Positions 51,200-60,082 are shown, counted from the stretch's first letter. The stretch is 64,000 bases of DNA from Actinomycetospora sp. NBRC 106375 (GCF_030269665.1 NZ_BSTS01000024.1:34443-98442); one strand, 5' to 3'. The notes: generated by a model not told the origin, from the letters alone. Numbers and translations are program-made.

Positions 51200-52227
51200 C
51201 GCTTCACGGTAGGACGCATCTCGGGGATGGTCAGCTCCCCGGAATCCACCACCAGCTCGTCGTCCAGGTACAGCGAGTTGCCGCGCATCGGGATGTCGAA
51301 GTGGCAGGGCGTGTCGTTCGGGCCGCCGAGCTCGTTGTTGGGCCCGATCGAGAACATGACGTTGCCGTAGAAGCTGCGCAGCTCCATGCCCATCCCGCCG
51401 GGGAACTGGGTCAGCCCGTGCCAGTGCGCCCGCTCGTCGAGACCCCAGCCGACGTGGGACATGCCGTAGCCGCGGGGGTCGTCGAAGCTGCGGATGTAGG
51501 AGCTCAGGAGGTCCGCGTCCAGGGAGCCACGGATGTCCCGGATGAAGCCCTGCTCGATCGTCAGCGTCACCGGGGTCTGCACGTAGGTGTTGAACGGCAG
51601 CAGCACGTCCCCGGGCGAGAGCACGATCTGCCCGTCGACGCCGTCGTCGGCGCCGCCGGTGAACACGAACGCCGCGGGCCAGTGGTCCCAGCGCCCCGGG
51701 GTGTCGGTGTAGCCGTACTCCGAGAGCGTCGGGTAGACGCCGAGACGGTAGGTGACGTCGGTGCCGGCCGGGCTGGTGATGCGCATCGTCTGCGCCTTGG
51801 CCAGCAGGTCGGCGCCGTACTCGACGCGTTCGCGCAGCTCGGTGGTCGGCATGAGCCGGGCCAGCAGCTCGGGCGGCTCGACCGCGGTGAGGATGCGGGT
51901 GCCGGCGTCCTGGATCGCGAACTGCTCCGGGGAGAAGAGCAGGAAGGTGCAGTCGACGACCATGTCGACGGCCTTCAGCGCGTCCACGGCCAGCGGGATG
52001 TTCCCCAGCCCGGAGTCGCCGACGGCCCAGGCGCCCGACGCGCTCGCGGGCGGGGGCAGGCGCAGGTGGAAGGTCGCCGCGCCGAGCTGCTGGGCAGCCC
52101 ACAGGAACGCGTCGGCGTACTCGCCGCGCTCGGCACCCCGCGTCAGGACCGCGACGGTCTCGCCCTCGTGCACGCCGGAGAGCCGCAGCTGCTGCAGGCA
52201 GATGTCGTTGAACAGGTTCTGGTCCAT
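51196..52227 (-). CDS. nicX: 2,5-dihydroxypyridine 5,6-dioxygenase
   Basis: A 343-residue iron-dependent ring-opening dioxygenase that makes N-formylmaleamate. It matches Pseudomonas NicX along the whole length in landmarks: RILTAVEPPELLARLMPT, SEYGYTDTPGRWDHWPAAFVFT, GISHVGWGL-like GMSHVGWGLDERAHW (H258), and TPCHFDIPMRGNSLYLDD with H309 and D311 equal to the His-x-Asp metal ligands (H318/D320 in P. putida) and H258 equal to H265. The family is related to M29 aminopeptidases, so automatic labels may say leucyl aminopeptidase. It heads the nicX-nicE operon; GGAGG lies before the ATG and the 32-bp element 20 bp upstream. Confidence 0.9.
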   Translation of the reverse strand: MDQNLFNDICLQQLRLSGVHEGETVAVLTRGAERGEYADAFLWAAQQLGAATFHLRLPPPASASGAWAVGDSGLGNIPLAVDALKAVDMVVDCTFLLFSPEQFAIQDAGTRILTAVEPPELLARLMPTTELRERVEYGADLLAKAQTMRITSPAGTDVTYRLGVYPTLSEYGYTDTPGRWDHWPAAFVFTGGADDGVDGQIVLSPGDVLLPFNTYVQTPVTLTIEQGFIRDIRGSLDADLLSSYIRSFDDPRGYGMSHVGWGLDERAHWHGLTQFPGGMGMELRSFYGNVMFSIGPNNELGGPNDTPCHFDIPMRGNSLYLDDELVVDSGELTIPEMRPTVKR

Positions 52228-52246
52228 CGGTCGACCACCTCCGCTC

Positions 52247-52278
52247 TAAATCCGAGCACGTACTATCCGAGCACGCAA
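52247..52278 (-). promoter_or_regulatory. Conserved 32-bp nic promoter/operator, nicX copy
   Basis: The reverse complement matches 41596-41627 except one base. Two TCCGAGCACG direct repeats at 52251 and 52266 lie 15 bp apart. It ends 20 bp before the nicX ATG. Confidence 0.8.
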
Positions 52279-52327
52279 GGTCTGCAACGCAATCGTCACC
52301 GCGGACCGGCCGCTCGGGGCAGGGGCC

Positions 52328-52333
52328 TACGCT
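52328..52333 (+). promoter_or_regulatory. -10 box of leaderless NYN gene
   Basis: TACGCT, then 6 nt, then GTG 52340; no ribosome site. Confidence 0.45.
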
Positions 52334-52339
52334 GCCCCG

Positions 52340-53479
52340 GTGGCGCCGGAGGACGAACGCATTGCCCTGTTCCTCGACTACGAGAACCTCGCCATCGGGG
52401 CGCGCGACGGGCTCGGGGTCTCGCCGTTCGACTTCGGGCCGGTCGCCGACGCGCTCGCCGAACGCGGCCGCGTGGTGACGCGCCGGGCCTACGGCGACTG
52501 GTCGGCGTTCGACGAGGACCGCCGGCTGCTCGCCCGCGCCCAGGTCGAGCTGATCGAGATCCCGCAGCGCATCGGCGGCTCCCGCAAGAACGCCGCCGAC
52601 ATCAAGATGGCCGTGGACGCGATCGAGCTGGCCTACGAGCGCGGGTTCGTCACGACGTTCGCGATCGGCACCGGCGACTCCGACTTCACGCCGCTGATGC
52701 ACAAGCTGCGCGAGATGGACAAGCGCGTCATCGGCATCGGCGTGCAGTCCTCCACCTCGGCACTGCTGCCCGCGGCGTGCGACGAGTTCCTCTTCTACGA
52801 CCGCCTGCCCGGCGTCGAGGGCCGGCCGATGCCCGCGAAGCAGACGCGGCGGCGGTCGGCCCCGGTGACGACCCCGGCGCCGGCCGCGGGACCCGCGGCA
52901 GCCACGGCACCCGCCGCACCCCCGGCGCCGGTGCCGGTGCCGGTGCCGGTGCCCGACGATCCGATGCCCGAGGACGACGCCCCGGCCACCGGGTCCGACC
53001 CCGACCTCACCGCGATGGTCAGCAGCACCCTCGCCGGCCTCGCGCGCGCCACCGACGGCCCAGTGCGCGCCTCGACCCTCAAGCGCGCCATCCTGCGCAA
53101 GGACCCGACCTTCGACGAGGGCGACCAGGGCTTCCGCGGCTTCGGTGAGCTGCTGCGCCACCTCGAGAACCGCGGGGTCGTCGCCCTCGCGCCGGGCACC
53201 GCGGCCGGCGACCCCGAGGTCGCGTTCCCCGAGGACACCTCCGCCGAGGACGAGGCGTTCGCGCTGTTCGCGACCACCGTGCGCGACCTCGAGGCCGCCG
53301 GCGGGCCGCCCCAGCTCTCCGGGCTCAAGGACCAGATGCGCAAGCGCGACCCCGGCTTCTCCGAGAAGCGCTACGGGTTCAACAACTTCCTGTCCTTCGC
53401 CCGCGCGGCCCGGTCGCGCGACCTGGTCACGATGGACTGGGACGAGGGGCGCGGCGACTACCAGCTGTCGGTGTACTGA
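52340..53479 (+). CDS. NYN-domain putative RNase with two OST-HTH domains
   Basis: A 379-residue protein. Residues 1-160 form a LabA/NYN PIN-like nuclease domain with acidic residues in FLDYENLAIG, KNAADIKMAVDAIELAYERG and IGTGDSDFTPLMHKLRE. A Pro/Ala/Val linker (with a VPVPVPVP run) leads to two winged-helix OST-HTH/LOTUS domains, each with a repeated motif (LKRAILRKDPTFDEGDQGFRGFGELLRHLE and LKDQMRKRDPGFSEKRYGFNNFLSFARAA). It is widespread in actinobacteria; RNA processing is the presumed role. Its 3' end overlaps the racemase gene by 22 bp. It is divergent from nicX but shares none of the pathway logic. Confidence 0.88.
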   Translation: MAPEDERIALFLDYENLAIGARDGLGVSPFDFGPVADALAERGRVVTRRAYGDWSAFDEDRRLLARAQVELIEIPQRIGGSRKNAADIKMAVDAIELAYERGFVTTFAIGTGDSDFTPLMHKLREMDKRVIGIGVQSSTSALLPAACDEFLFYDRLPGVEGRPMPAKQTRRRSAPVTTPAPAAGPAAATAPAAPPAPVPVPVPVPDDPMPEDDAPATGSDPDLTAMVSSTLAGLARATDGPVRASTLKRAILRKDPTFDEGDQGFRGFGELLRHLENRGVVALAPGTAAGDPEVAFPEDTSAEDEAFALFATTVRDLEAAGGPPQLSGLKDQMRKRDPGFSEKRYGFNNFLSFARAARSRDLVTMDWDEGRGDYQLSVY

Positions 53480-54186
53480 GCCCGTCGCTCACCGGGGAAG
53501 CCCCCGGGCTTCGGCGGGGGCGGGGCGTACTCGCTGCGGCGGGAGGTCGTGACGCCGAGGGCGACGAGCGACTCCGCGGCGCGGGTCGCGGCGGCGACGC
53601 CGTCGAGCACCGGGACGCCGAGCTCGGCGGTCAGGGCGGCGCACAGGTCGGCCATCCCGGCGCAGCCCAGCACGATCACGTCCGCGCCGTCCTCGGTGAC
53701 CGCCGCCCGGCACTCGCCCAGGATCGCGGCCCGCGCGGCCGGGTCCTCCAGACCCAGCACCGGCACCTCGCAGGCCCGCACCCGCCGGCAGGCGTGCGCC
53801 GCCCCGTAGCGCTGCGCCAGCTCCTCGGCCCGCCCCGCGGTGCGGGCGAGCGTCGTGACCACGGAGAACCCGCGGCCCAGGTAGAGCGCCGTGCGCATCG
53901 CCGCCTCGGCGATCCCGACCACCGGGCCCCGCGCGACCTCCCGGGCGGCGTCGAGGCCGGGGTCGCCGAAGCACGCGATCACGTGCGCGTCCGCCGCCGG
54001 GTCCAGCGCCGCCAGCAGCCCGGGGACCGCCATCGCCTCGTCGTAGTGGCTCTCGATCGAGACCGGGCCGTGCGGCGAGGTCACCGCGACGATCTCCGTG
54101 CCGGGCGCGGCGACCGACCGCGCCGCCGCCGCGATCGTCGCCGTCATCGACGCCGTCGTGTTCGGGTTGACGACCTGCAGGCGCAT
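53458..54186 (-). CDS. Hydantoin-racemase-like Asp/Glu racemase
   Basis: A 242-residue racemase: MRLQVVNPNTTASMTATIAAAARSVAAPGTEI is the HyuA/AllR N-terminus; the two catalytic cysteines lie in VIACFGDPGLDAAREV and VIVLGCAGMADL. It would racemise 5-substituted hydantoins or allantoin. It overlaps the preceding DsbA-like gene by a TGATG junction and follows an NCS1 transporter, which often carries hydantoins, allantoin or nucleobases. No hydantoinase is in the window. Confidence 0.82.
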   Translation of the reverse strand: MRLQVVNPNTTASMTATIAAAARSVAAPGTEIVAVTSPHGPVSIESHYDEAMAVPGLLAALDPAADAHVIACFGDPGLDAAREVARGPVVGIAEAAMRTALYLGRGFSVVTTLARTAGRAEELAQRYGAAHACRRVRACEVPVLGLEDPAARAAILGECRAAVTEDGADVIVLGCAGMADLCAALTAELGVPVLDGVAAATRAAESLVALGVTTSRRSEYAPPPPKPGGFPGERRAQYTDSW

Positions 54187-54905
54187 CAGCGGTGCTGGCG
54201 GCGGCTCCCGCCGTGCCAGTCCTCGACGAGCCCGACGTCGGCGGTGGTGACGCCGAACGACGGGAGCTGCGGGCGCTCGCGCAGGCTGCGCTTGAGCTCC
54301 GCGAAGCCCGGGAAGCGGGCCAGCCCGACCGCGTGGTCCCACAGCTCGCCGGCCTGCTCCTCGGTGGGCATCCGGCTGATGACCGGGCCGAAGAACGCCA
54401 GCCCGTCGGGCGGGTCCACCTGGATGATCGGCGTCCCGACGTCCTTGCCGGTCAGCGCGAGCGCCTCGTCGGTCTCGGCCCGCACGACCTCGTCCCACGC
54501 GGTGTCGGCGAGGGTCTCGACCAGCGACGTCGGCAGCCCGGCCGTGGTCAGCACCTCCGCGACGAACGCCTCGGACCCCTGGGTCTCCCGCGACGTCGCG
54601 GTGTCCGGCACCGGCTCCCGCTCGAAGACGTGCCGGCCGAACGCCTCCTGCAGGCGGTCGAGCGCGTCGGCGCCGTGCTCCTTCCGCACGCGCGCGGCCA
54701 CCCGCAGCATGCGCAGCCCGGCGGTGTGCCCCGCCTCGTACTCGGGCGGGAACCAGGCTTCGTAGTCGACGCCCGTGTTGACCAGCCGCAACGAGATGAA
54801 GCGCCATTCGATCGCCAGGTCACGCTGCCCGGCGACGAGTCGCAGCCACTTGCTCGTCATCCAACAGAAGGGGCACACCGGGTCGAACCAGAGACGGACG
54901 TCCAT
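54186..54905 (-). CDS. Mycothiol-dependent nitroreductase-like DsbA-family protein (Rv2466c-like)
   Basis: A 239-residue thioredoxin-fold protein with active site CPFCW (C11, C14) directly after the first strand (MDVRLWFDPVCPFCW) and a helical insertion. Rv2466c of M. tuberculosis has the same site and length and reduces substrates with mycothiol. It lies between the transporter and racemase genes with 1-bp spacing. A role in this operon is not obvious. Confidence 0.85.
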   Translation of the reverse strand: MDVRLWFDPVCPFCWMTSKWLRLVAGQRDLAIEWRFISLRLVNTGVDYEAWFPPEYEAGHTAGLRMLRVAARVRKEHGADALDRLQEAFGRHVFEREPVPDTATSRETQGSEAFVAEVLTTAGLPTSLVETLADTAWDEVVRAETDEALALTGKDVGTPIIQVDPPDGLAFFGPVISRMPTEEQAGELWDHAVGLARFPGFAELKRSLRERPQLPSFGVTTADVGLVEDWHGGSRRQHR

Positions 54906-54914
54906 GGTCCGAGC

Positions 54915-56444
54915 CTAGGTCGGCGTGGCGTCCTCCGCCGGGAGCACGTGCCCCGCCCGGCGCGACAGCCCCCAGTGCAGGGCGAACGCGATCCCCGCCC
55001 CGACGAACCAGCTGAACGACGCCGCGTCGGTCGACCCGAGCAGCACCAGCAGCATCGCCCCGATCGCACCGACGACCGTGGCGGCGATCGCGATCGGGTT
55101 GTAGCCGCCGCGGAAGTGGTACCGGCCGGTCGGCGCGAGCGTGTACATGTCGTCGACGACCAGGCGGCGGCGCTTGACCAGGAAGTAGTCGGCGATCAGC
55201 ACACCGTAGAGCGGGCCGATGAACGCTCCGAGGGTGTCGAGCGTGTAGTGGATGACCTCGGGGTCGGAGTAGAGGTTCCACGGCGTGAGCAGCACCGACC
55301 CGACGGCGGCGATCATGCCGCCCATCCGCCAGCTGATCCGGCGCGGGTTGACGTTGGAGAAGTCGAAGGCCGGCGAGACGAAGTTCGCGACGATGTTGAT
55401 GCCGACCGTCGCGATCATGAAGGTGAGCGCGCCGAGGACGACGGCGAACGTCGAGTCGAGGCGGGCGACGGTCTCGACCGGGTCGTCGATCATCTCGCCG
55501 AACACCGGCTGGGTCGCCGCGGCCGTGACGACCACGAGGATCGCGAAGACGAGGAAGTTCACGGGCAGGCCGAGGAAGTTGCCCTTGCGCACGGCGGCGA
55601 ACGACCGGCCGTAGCGGGTGAAGTCGCCGTAGTTGAGCATCGGGCCCGAGAAGTAGGAGACGATCAGCGCGACCGCGGTGGCCATCACCGGCAGCACCGC
55701 CCACCCGGAGACCAGGTTCTCCGAGAGGTTCAGGTCGATGTTCGACGGCCCGGCCTCGAAGACGAGGTAGCCGGCGAGCAGGAACATGACGACGTAGACC
55801 GCCGGGCCGCAGAAGTCGATGAACCGCCGGATGGCCTCCATGCCCTTCCAGAACACCAGCGCCTGCAGCACCCACATGATCCCGAAGGCGGCCCACCCGA
55901 GCGCCGACAGGCCGGTGAACCCGGTCGCGTCGTCGGCGTACGGGGCGAGCCCGGGCCAGAGCTTGAGCGCGACCACCACGAGCGACGCCGACGCGAGGTA
56001 GGTCTGGATGCCGTACCAGGCGACGGCGATGAGCCCGCGGATGATCGCGGGGATGTTCGCCCCGAGCACCCCGAACGACGTCCGGCAGACCACCGGGTAG
56101 GGCGTCCCCGTCGCCTGGCTCGGGCGGGCGACGAGGTTGCACAGCAGGTAGACGATCGCGATGCCGATGATCAGTGCGATGAACACCTGCCACGCCGCGA
56201 GGCCGAGCGCGAACAGGCTGCCCGCGGTGAGGTAGCCGCCCACGGAGTGCACGTCCGACATCCAGAACGCGAAGAAGTTGTAGGAGCCCCAGTGCTGCTC
56301 GCGCAGCGGGGCCAGGTCCTCGTTCGTGAGGCGCTCGTCGTAGCCCTCGCCGGCCACCCCGCTGCCGACGGGGTGGCCGCCGGCCTCGACGAGGTCGTCG
56401 TGGCCGGCGGAGTAGCCGTCGGGCCGCGGGAGGGCGTCGGTCAT
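54915..56444 (-). CDS. NCS1-family transporter (hydantoin/nucleobase type)
   Basis: A 509-residue, twelve-helix sodium- or proton-coupled transporter. EQHWGSYNFFAFWMSDVHSVGGYLTAGSLFALGL, GTPYPVVCRTSFGVLGANIPAIIRGLIAVAWYGIQTYLAS and the helix carrying GPMLNYGDFTRYGRSFAAVRKGN are NCS1 hallmarks. The racemase in the same operon favours hydantoin or allantoin as the cargo over uracil or thiamine. It is the first gene of the operon (ATG 56444). Confidence 0.88.
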   Translation of the reverse strand: MTDALPRPDGYSAGHDDLVEAGGHPVGSGVAGEGYDERLTNEDLAPLREQHWGSYNFFAFWMSDVHSVGGYLTAGSLFALGLAAWQVFIALIIGIAIVYLLCNLVARPSQATGTPYPVVCRTSFGVLGANIPAIIRGLIAVAWYGIQTYLASASLVVVALKLWPGLAPYADDATGFTGLSALGWAAFGIMWVLQALVFWKGMEAIRRFIDFCGPAVYVVMFLLAGYLVFEAGPSNIDLNLSENLVSGWAVLPVMATAVALIVSYFSGPMLNYGDFTRYGRSFAAVRKGNFLGLPVNFLVFAILVVVTAAATQPVFGEMIDDPVETVARLDSTFAVVLGALTFMIATVGINIVANFVSPAFDFSNVNPRRISWRMGGMIAAVGSVLLTPWNLYSDPEVIHYTLDTLGAFIGPLYGVLIADYFLVKRRRLVVDDMYTLAPTGRYHFRGGYNPIAIAATVVGAIGAMLLVLLGSTDAASFSWFVGAGIAFALHWGLSRRAGHVLPAEDATPT

Positions 56445-56554
56445 GTCGTGTCCCCCGTCCGGGTGGGTGATCCGGAACGGACGCTAGGAACCGGCACCCC
56501 GGAAACGGGAGACTCGGCGATCGCTCTTCACCGAGACTTAACAGGTGACGACGC

Positions 56555-57205
56555 TCAGTCGCGCGGCATCCGCTCGGTCAACGTGTCGAGACCGGCGCCG
56601 TCGACCTCGCCCAGCGCGTCCCGGCGACCGGCGGCCACCATGAGCACGGCCTCCCCCGGTCCCCGCACCTCGGGGCCCTGCCCGGAGCTCCAGTCGAGGT
56701 CGGTCGCGACGAGGCGGAGCCCGCGGGTGCGCACCGACGCGCGGATCGGCGGGGCGACCATCGCGAAGTCGAGGATCGCCCGCAGCCGCTCGGGCGGGAT
56801 GGTGCGCGGCATCCCGAGGGGCCGGCGCATGTCCTGCTGGTGGATCGCCCCGTCGGTGAGCGCGATCCGGTAGCCGAACCGGGCCGTGGGTCCCTCCGGG
56901 GTCCGGTAGCGGCGCACGAGGTCGAGCAGGCCGAACGGCTCGAGCTCGCGGAAGGCGTCGACGACGCGCTGGTTGGCGCGGTCCGGCGAGCCGCCGGCGA
57001 GCACGAAGGTCCGCCAGAACCCCGTCATCCCCTGGACGTCGTAGCCGATGACGTGGGCGACGACGTCGCGCACCGACCACCGCGAGCACAGGGTCGGCGC
57101 GTCCCACTGCGCGGGCGTGAGCTCCTCGAGGAACGAGGCGAGCTCTCCCCGCTCCTCCTGCGCGAGCGCGAGGACGTCGGCCACCCGGAGAGCCTGCCAG
57201 CGCAC
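56555..57205 (-). CDS. Mycothiol-dependent DinB / maleylpyruvate-isomerase-family protein
   Basis: A 216-residue protein of the TIGR03083 family. The N-terminal four-helix metal site uses His residues in WSVRDVVAHVIGYDVQGM and ALTDGAIHQQDMRRPLGMP. It is the last gene of a minus-strand group with a thiolase and an SDR (gaps of 12 and 23 bp). The reaction is not predictable from sequence. Confidence 0.82.
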   Translation of the reverse strand: MRWQALRVADVLALAQEERGELASFLEELTPAQWDAPTLCSRWSVRDVVAHVIGYDVQGMTGFWRTFVLAGGSPDRANQRVVDAFRELEPFGLLDLVRRYRTPEGPTARFGYRIALTDGAIHQQDMRRPLGMPRTIPPERLRAILDFAMVAPPIRASVRTRGLRLVATDLDWSSGQGPEVRGPGEAVLMVAAGRRDALGEVDGAGLDTLTERMPRD

Positions 57206-57228
57206 ACCCCGTGGTCACGAGGCTCCGG

Positions 57229-57996
57229 TCAGCGGCTGACGGACTCCTGCAGGCGGCGCATCCCGGCCAGCCAGCGCTCGTAGTCGTCGGCCTTCCGGCG
57301 GAAGAACGTCAGCACCTCGGGGTGGGGCAGGATGAGGAACTCCTCGCGCCCGATCCCCTCGACCACCGCGGCGGCCACCGCCTCCGGCGTGAGGACCTCG
57401 CCCGCCGCGCGCACCGCCCCCGTCGCCGCGGCCGACATCCCGCCCTCGTCGGCGCCCGTGTCGAGCATCGGCGTGGCGACGCCCATCGGGCACAGCGTGC
57501 TGACGCGTACGCCGCGGGCGCCGTAGGTCACCGAGAGCCACTCGGCGAACGCCACCGCGGCGTGCTTGCTCACCGCGTACGGCGCCGAACCGATCTGGGT
57601 GAGCAGGCCCGCGGCCGACGCCGTCGCGACGAAGTAGCCCTCGCCGCGCTCGAGCCACCCGGGCAGCAGGAGCTTCGCGGCGGTGATGTGCGCGCGGACG
57701 TTGACGCCGAGGACCGTCTCCCACAGCTCGTCGGGGGTGTCCATCGGATCGGTCCCCGCGGCGACGCCGGCGTTGGCGAGGTAGACGTCGACGGGACCGA
57801 CCTCGTCCAGCAGCGCCGCCGTGGCCTCGGCGTCGGTGACGTCGAGCGCGCGGGCCACGGCCGCACCGTCGACCTCGGGCACGTCCAGATCGGTCGCCAC
57901 CACGCGGGCGCCGGCGTCGGCGAGGGCCCCGACGAGCGCACGCCCGATGCCCCCGCCGGCGCCCGTGACGACCGCGACGCGATCACGCAGCTCCAT
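57229..57996 (-). CDS. Short-chain dehydrogenase/reductase
   Basis: A 255-residue classical SDR: nucleotide loop VVTGAGGGIGRALV (9-22), NAGVAAG, the Ser in TASAAGL and YAVSKHA (YxxxK). The thiolase gene 12 bp upstream suggests an acyl-CoA-linked hydroxy/keto step, but the substrate is unknown. Confidence 0.88.
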   Translation of the reverse strand: MELRDRVAVVTGAGGGIGRALVGALADAGARVVATDLDVPEVDGAAVARALDVTDAEATAALLDEVGPVDVYLANAGVAAGTDPMDTPDELWETVLGVNVRAHITAAKLLLPGWLERGEGYFVATASAAGLLTQIGSAPYAVSKHAAVAFAEWLSVTYGARGVRVSTLCPMGVATPMLDTGADEGGMSAAATGAVRAAGEVLTPEAVAAAVVEGIGREEFLILPHPEVLTFFRRKADDYERWLAGMRRLQESVSR

Positions 57997-58008
57997 GGGC
58001 GGAGGGTG

Positions 58009-59157
58009 TCAGACGCGCTCGATGATCGTCGCGTTGGACTGGCCGCCGCCCTCGCACATCGTCTGCAGACCGCGCCGCCCGCCGGTGCGCGCCAGCTCGT
58101 GGACGAGCTTGGTCGCGAGCACCGCGCCGGTGGCGCCCAACGGGTGGCCCATCGCGATCGCGCCGCCGTTGACGTTGGTGCGCTCGAGCGGCGCGCCCGT
58201 TTCCTGCGCCCAGGCCAGCACGACCGGCGCGAAGGCCTCGTTGCACTCGAAGAGGTCGATGTCGTCGATCGTCAGGCCGGCGCGGCGCAGGACGTCGCGC
58301 GTGGCCGGGATGGGCCCGGTGAGCATGTACACGGGGTCCTCGCCGACCACCGACAGCGTCGTCACCTTCGCGACCGGCGTCAGGCCGTGCCGGCGCACCG
58401 CGTCCTCGGAGGCGACGAGCAGCGCCGCCGCGCCGACCGAGACCTGGCTGGAGACCGCAGCGGTGATCTCGTAGCCCTCGCGCAGCGCCGGCAGGGTCGA
58501 CATCTTCTCGACGTTCGCGTCCGGGCGGATGCCCTCGTCGCGCTCGAGGCCGTTGAGCGGGGCGATCTGGGCGGTGTAGCGGCCCTCGTCAGTGGCCCGC
58601 GCGGCGCGGCGGTGGCTCTCGACGGCGAACTCCTCGAGCTGCGGGCGGCGCAGGTCCCACTTCTCGGCGATCAGCTGGGCTCCGCGGAACTGGCTGATCT
58701 CCTGCTCGCCGTAGCGCTCGATCCAGCCCGCGCCCTCGCGGCGGGTGCCCATCTTCTCCAGCACCGCGGCGTTGGCGTCGATGGGGACGATCGCCATGTT
58801 CTCGACGCCCGCGGCGATGACCATGTCCTGCGTGCCCGAGAGCACCGCCTGCGCGGCGAAGTGCAGGGCCTGCTGGGACGAGCCGCACGCGCGGTTGATC
58901 GTCACCCCGGGCACGTGCTCGGGGAAGCCGGCCGAGAGCCAGGCGGTGCGGCCGATGACGCCGGCCTGCGGGCCGAGCTGGCTCACGCAGCCCATGAGGA
59001 CGTCGTCGACGGTGCCGGGGTCGATGCCCGTGCGGTCCACCAGCGCCGTCAGCGCGTGCGCGCCGAGATCGGCGGGGTGCACGTCGGCCAGCGCTCCCTT
59101 GCGCGTGCCGATGGGCGTGCGGACGGCGTCGACGATGTAGGCCTCGGTCACGGCCAC
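58009..59157 (-). CDS. Thiolase (acetyl-CoA C-acyltransferase)
   Basis: A 382-residue thiolase: the nucleophile Cys is in TINRACGSSQQALHFAAQAV, the His in NVNGGAIAMGHPLGATGA, and the C-terminal Cys in MCEGGGQSNATI. It splits 3-ketoacyl-CoA or condenses acyl-CoAs. GTG 59157 follows GGAGG; the longer frame starting 59247 adds 30 unrelated residues. It heads the thiolase-SDR-DinB group. Confidence 0.92.
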   Translation of the reverse strand: MAVTEAYIVDAVRTPIGTRKGALADVHPADLGAHALTALVDRTGIDPGTVDDVLMGCVSQLGPQAGVIGRTAWLSAGFPEHVPGVTINRACGSSQQALHFAAQAVLSGTQDMVIAAGVENMAIVPIDANAAVLEKMGTRREGAGWIERYGEQEISQFRGAQLIAEKWDLRRPQLEEFAVESHRRAARATDEGRYTAQIAPLNGLERDEGIRPDANVEKMSTLPALREGYEITAAVSSQVSVGAAALLVASEDAVRRHGLTPVAKVTTLSVVGEDPVYMLTGPIPATRDVLRRAGLTIDDIDLFECNEAFAPVVLAWAQETGAPLERTNVNGGAIAMGHPLGATGAVLATKLVHELARTGGRRGLQTMCEGGGQSNATIIERV

Positions 59158-59253
59158 GCGTGCCTCCTCGCTCCGGGGATCGTGGGGGATTCCCTGACGT
59201 TGATTGTCAGCATGGTCGCCAGGCTGGCACCAGGGCGACCTCGTCACCCTCGT

Positions 59254-60082
59254 TCAGCCTGCGGCGCGGGCCTCCCGGACGAGGCGGCGCGCGCGGTCGA
59301 TGTCGGGCGGGGCGGGGAGGTCGGGCAACAGGGTCGTGGCGGTGCGCAGCGCACGCAGGGCGACCGTGACGCCCAGGTCGGTGGTGGGCAGCCCCGGCAG
59401 CCCGTACATCCGCCGCGCCCACCGGGGCAGGGTGGAGAACGAGATCGCGGCGATCGACGAGAGCGCCAGCGCCATCCCCGTCGGGGCGCTCGGCTGGGGT
59501 GTCAGCAGGCCGCCGACGCCGCGGCGGGCCTCGTCGGTGAGCGCGAGCTGCGGGCGGACCCGGTCGAAGTAGGCGGCGAGCTCGGCGCGGGACGCGGGCA
59601 CGATCGCCGGGTCGAGGCCCACGACCTCCGCGGCGCGGACGCTCGGCGACGTACGCGTCGGCCTCGTCGTCGTCGACCACCCCGGCGCGGCGGGCGACGT
59701 CGGCGTACGAGTCGATCTCCGCGTTGTGCACCCAGAGGAGGTTCGCCGGGTCGTCGAGGGCGATCACGGTGCCGTCGGGGTCGCGCCCGCGCAGGGTCGC
59801 GTGCAGCCGGCGCACCCGCGCTCCCGCCTCGTCGACCTCGGTCCGGTTGCCGAACGTGCGGGTGCCGACGAACCCGACCGTGCGCTGGAACCGCGGCCAG
59901 GCCTTCTTCGGGTCGAAGAGCGCCGAGTTCTGGTAGGTCGCGCGCATCACCTGCGGGTGCAGCGACTGCAGCAGCAGCGCCCGCATGCCCGCGACCCACA
60001 GCACCGGCTCTAGCTGGACCCGCCACGTCACCGACGTCGGTCCGAACAGGCCGAGGTCGCTCTCGGGCGCGGCGCTCGTCAT
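59254..60082 (-). pseudogene. Frameshifted oxygenase-MpaB-like (DUF2236) gene
   Basis: Two halves of one protein are in different frames. The first frame from ATG 60082 reads DLGLFGPTSVTWRVQLEPVLWVAGMRALLLQSLHPQVM to DEADAYVAE (about 147 residues); the second continues VRAAEVVGLDPAIVPASRAELAAYFDRVRPQL to the stop at 59254 (about 128 residues). The break is at about 59641, one extra or two missing bases. Together they make a normal DUF2236/MpaB length of about 275. Without the repair the frame runs on into an Arg-rich tail. It could be a true pseudogene or a sequencing error. Confidence 0.82.

Noticed and set aside
51196..52227. Leucyl aminopeptidase (M29) label
   Set aside because: Conserved NicX landmarks and His/His/Asp metal ligands, with nicE, nicD and nicF adjoining, fit the dihydroxypyridine dioxygenase better.
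54192..56873. 893-codon open frame opposite the NCS1 transporter operon
   Set aside because: Highly charged Arg/Asp/Glu shadow; the opposite strand has three clear genes.
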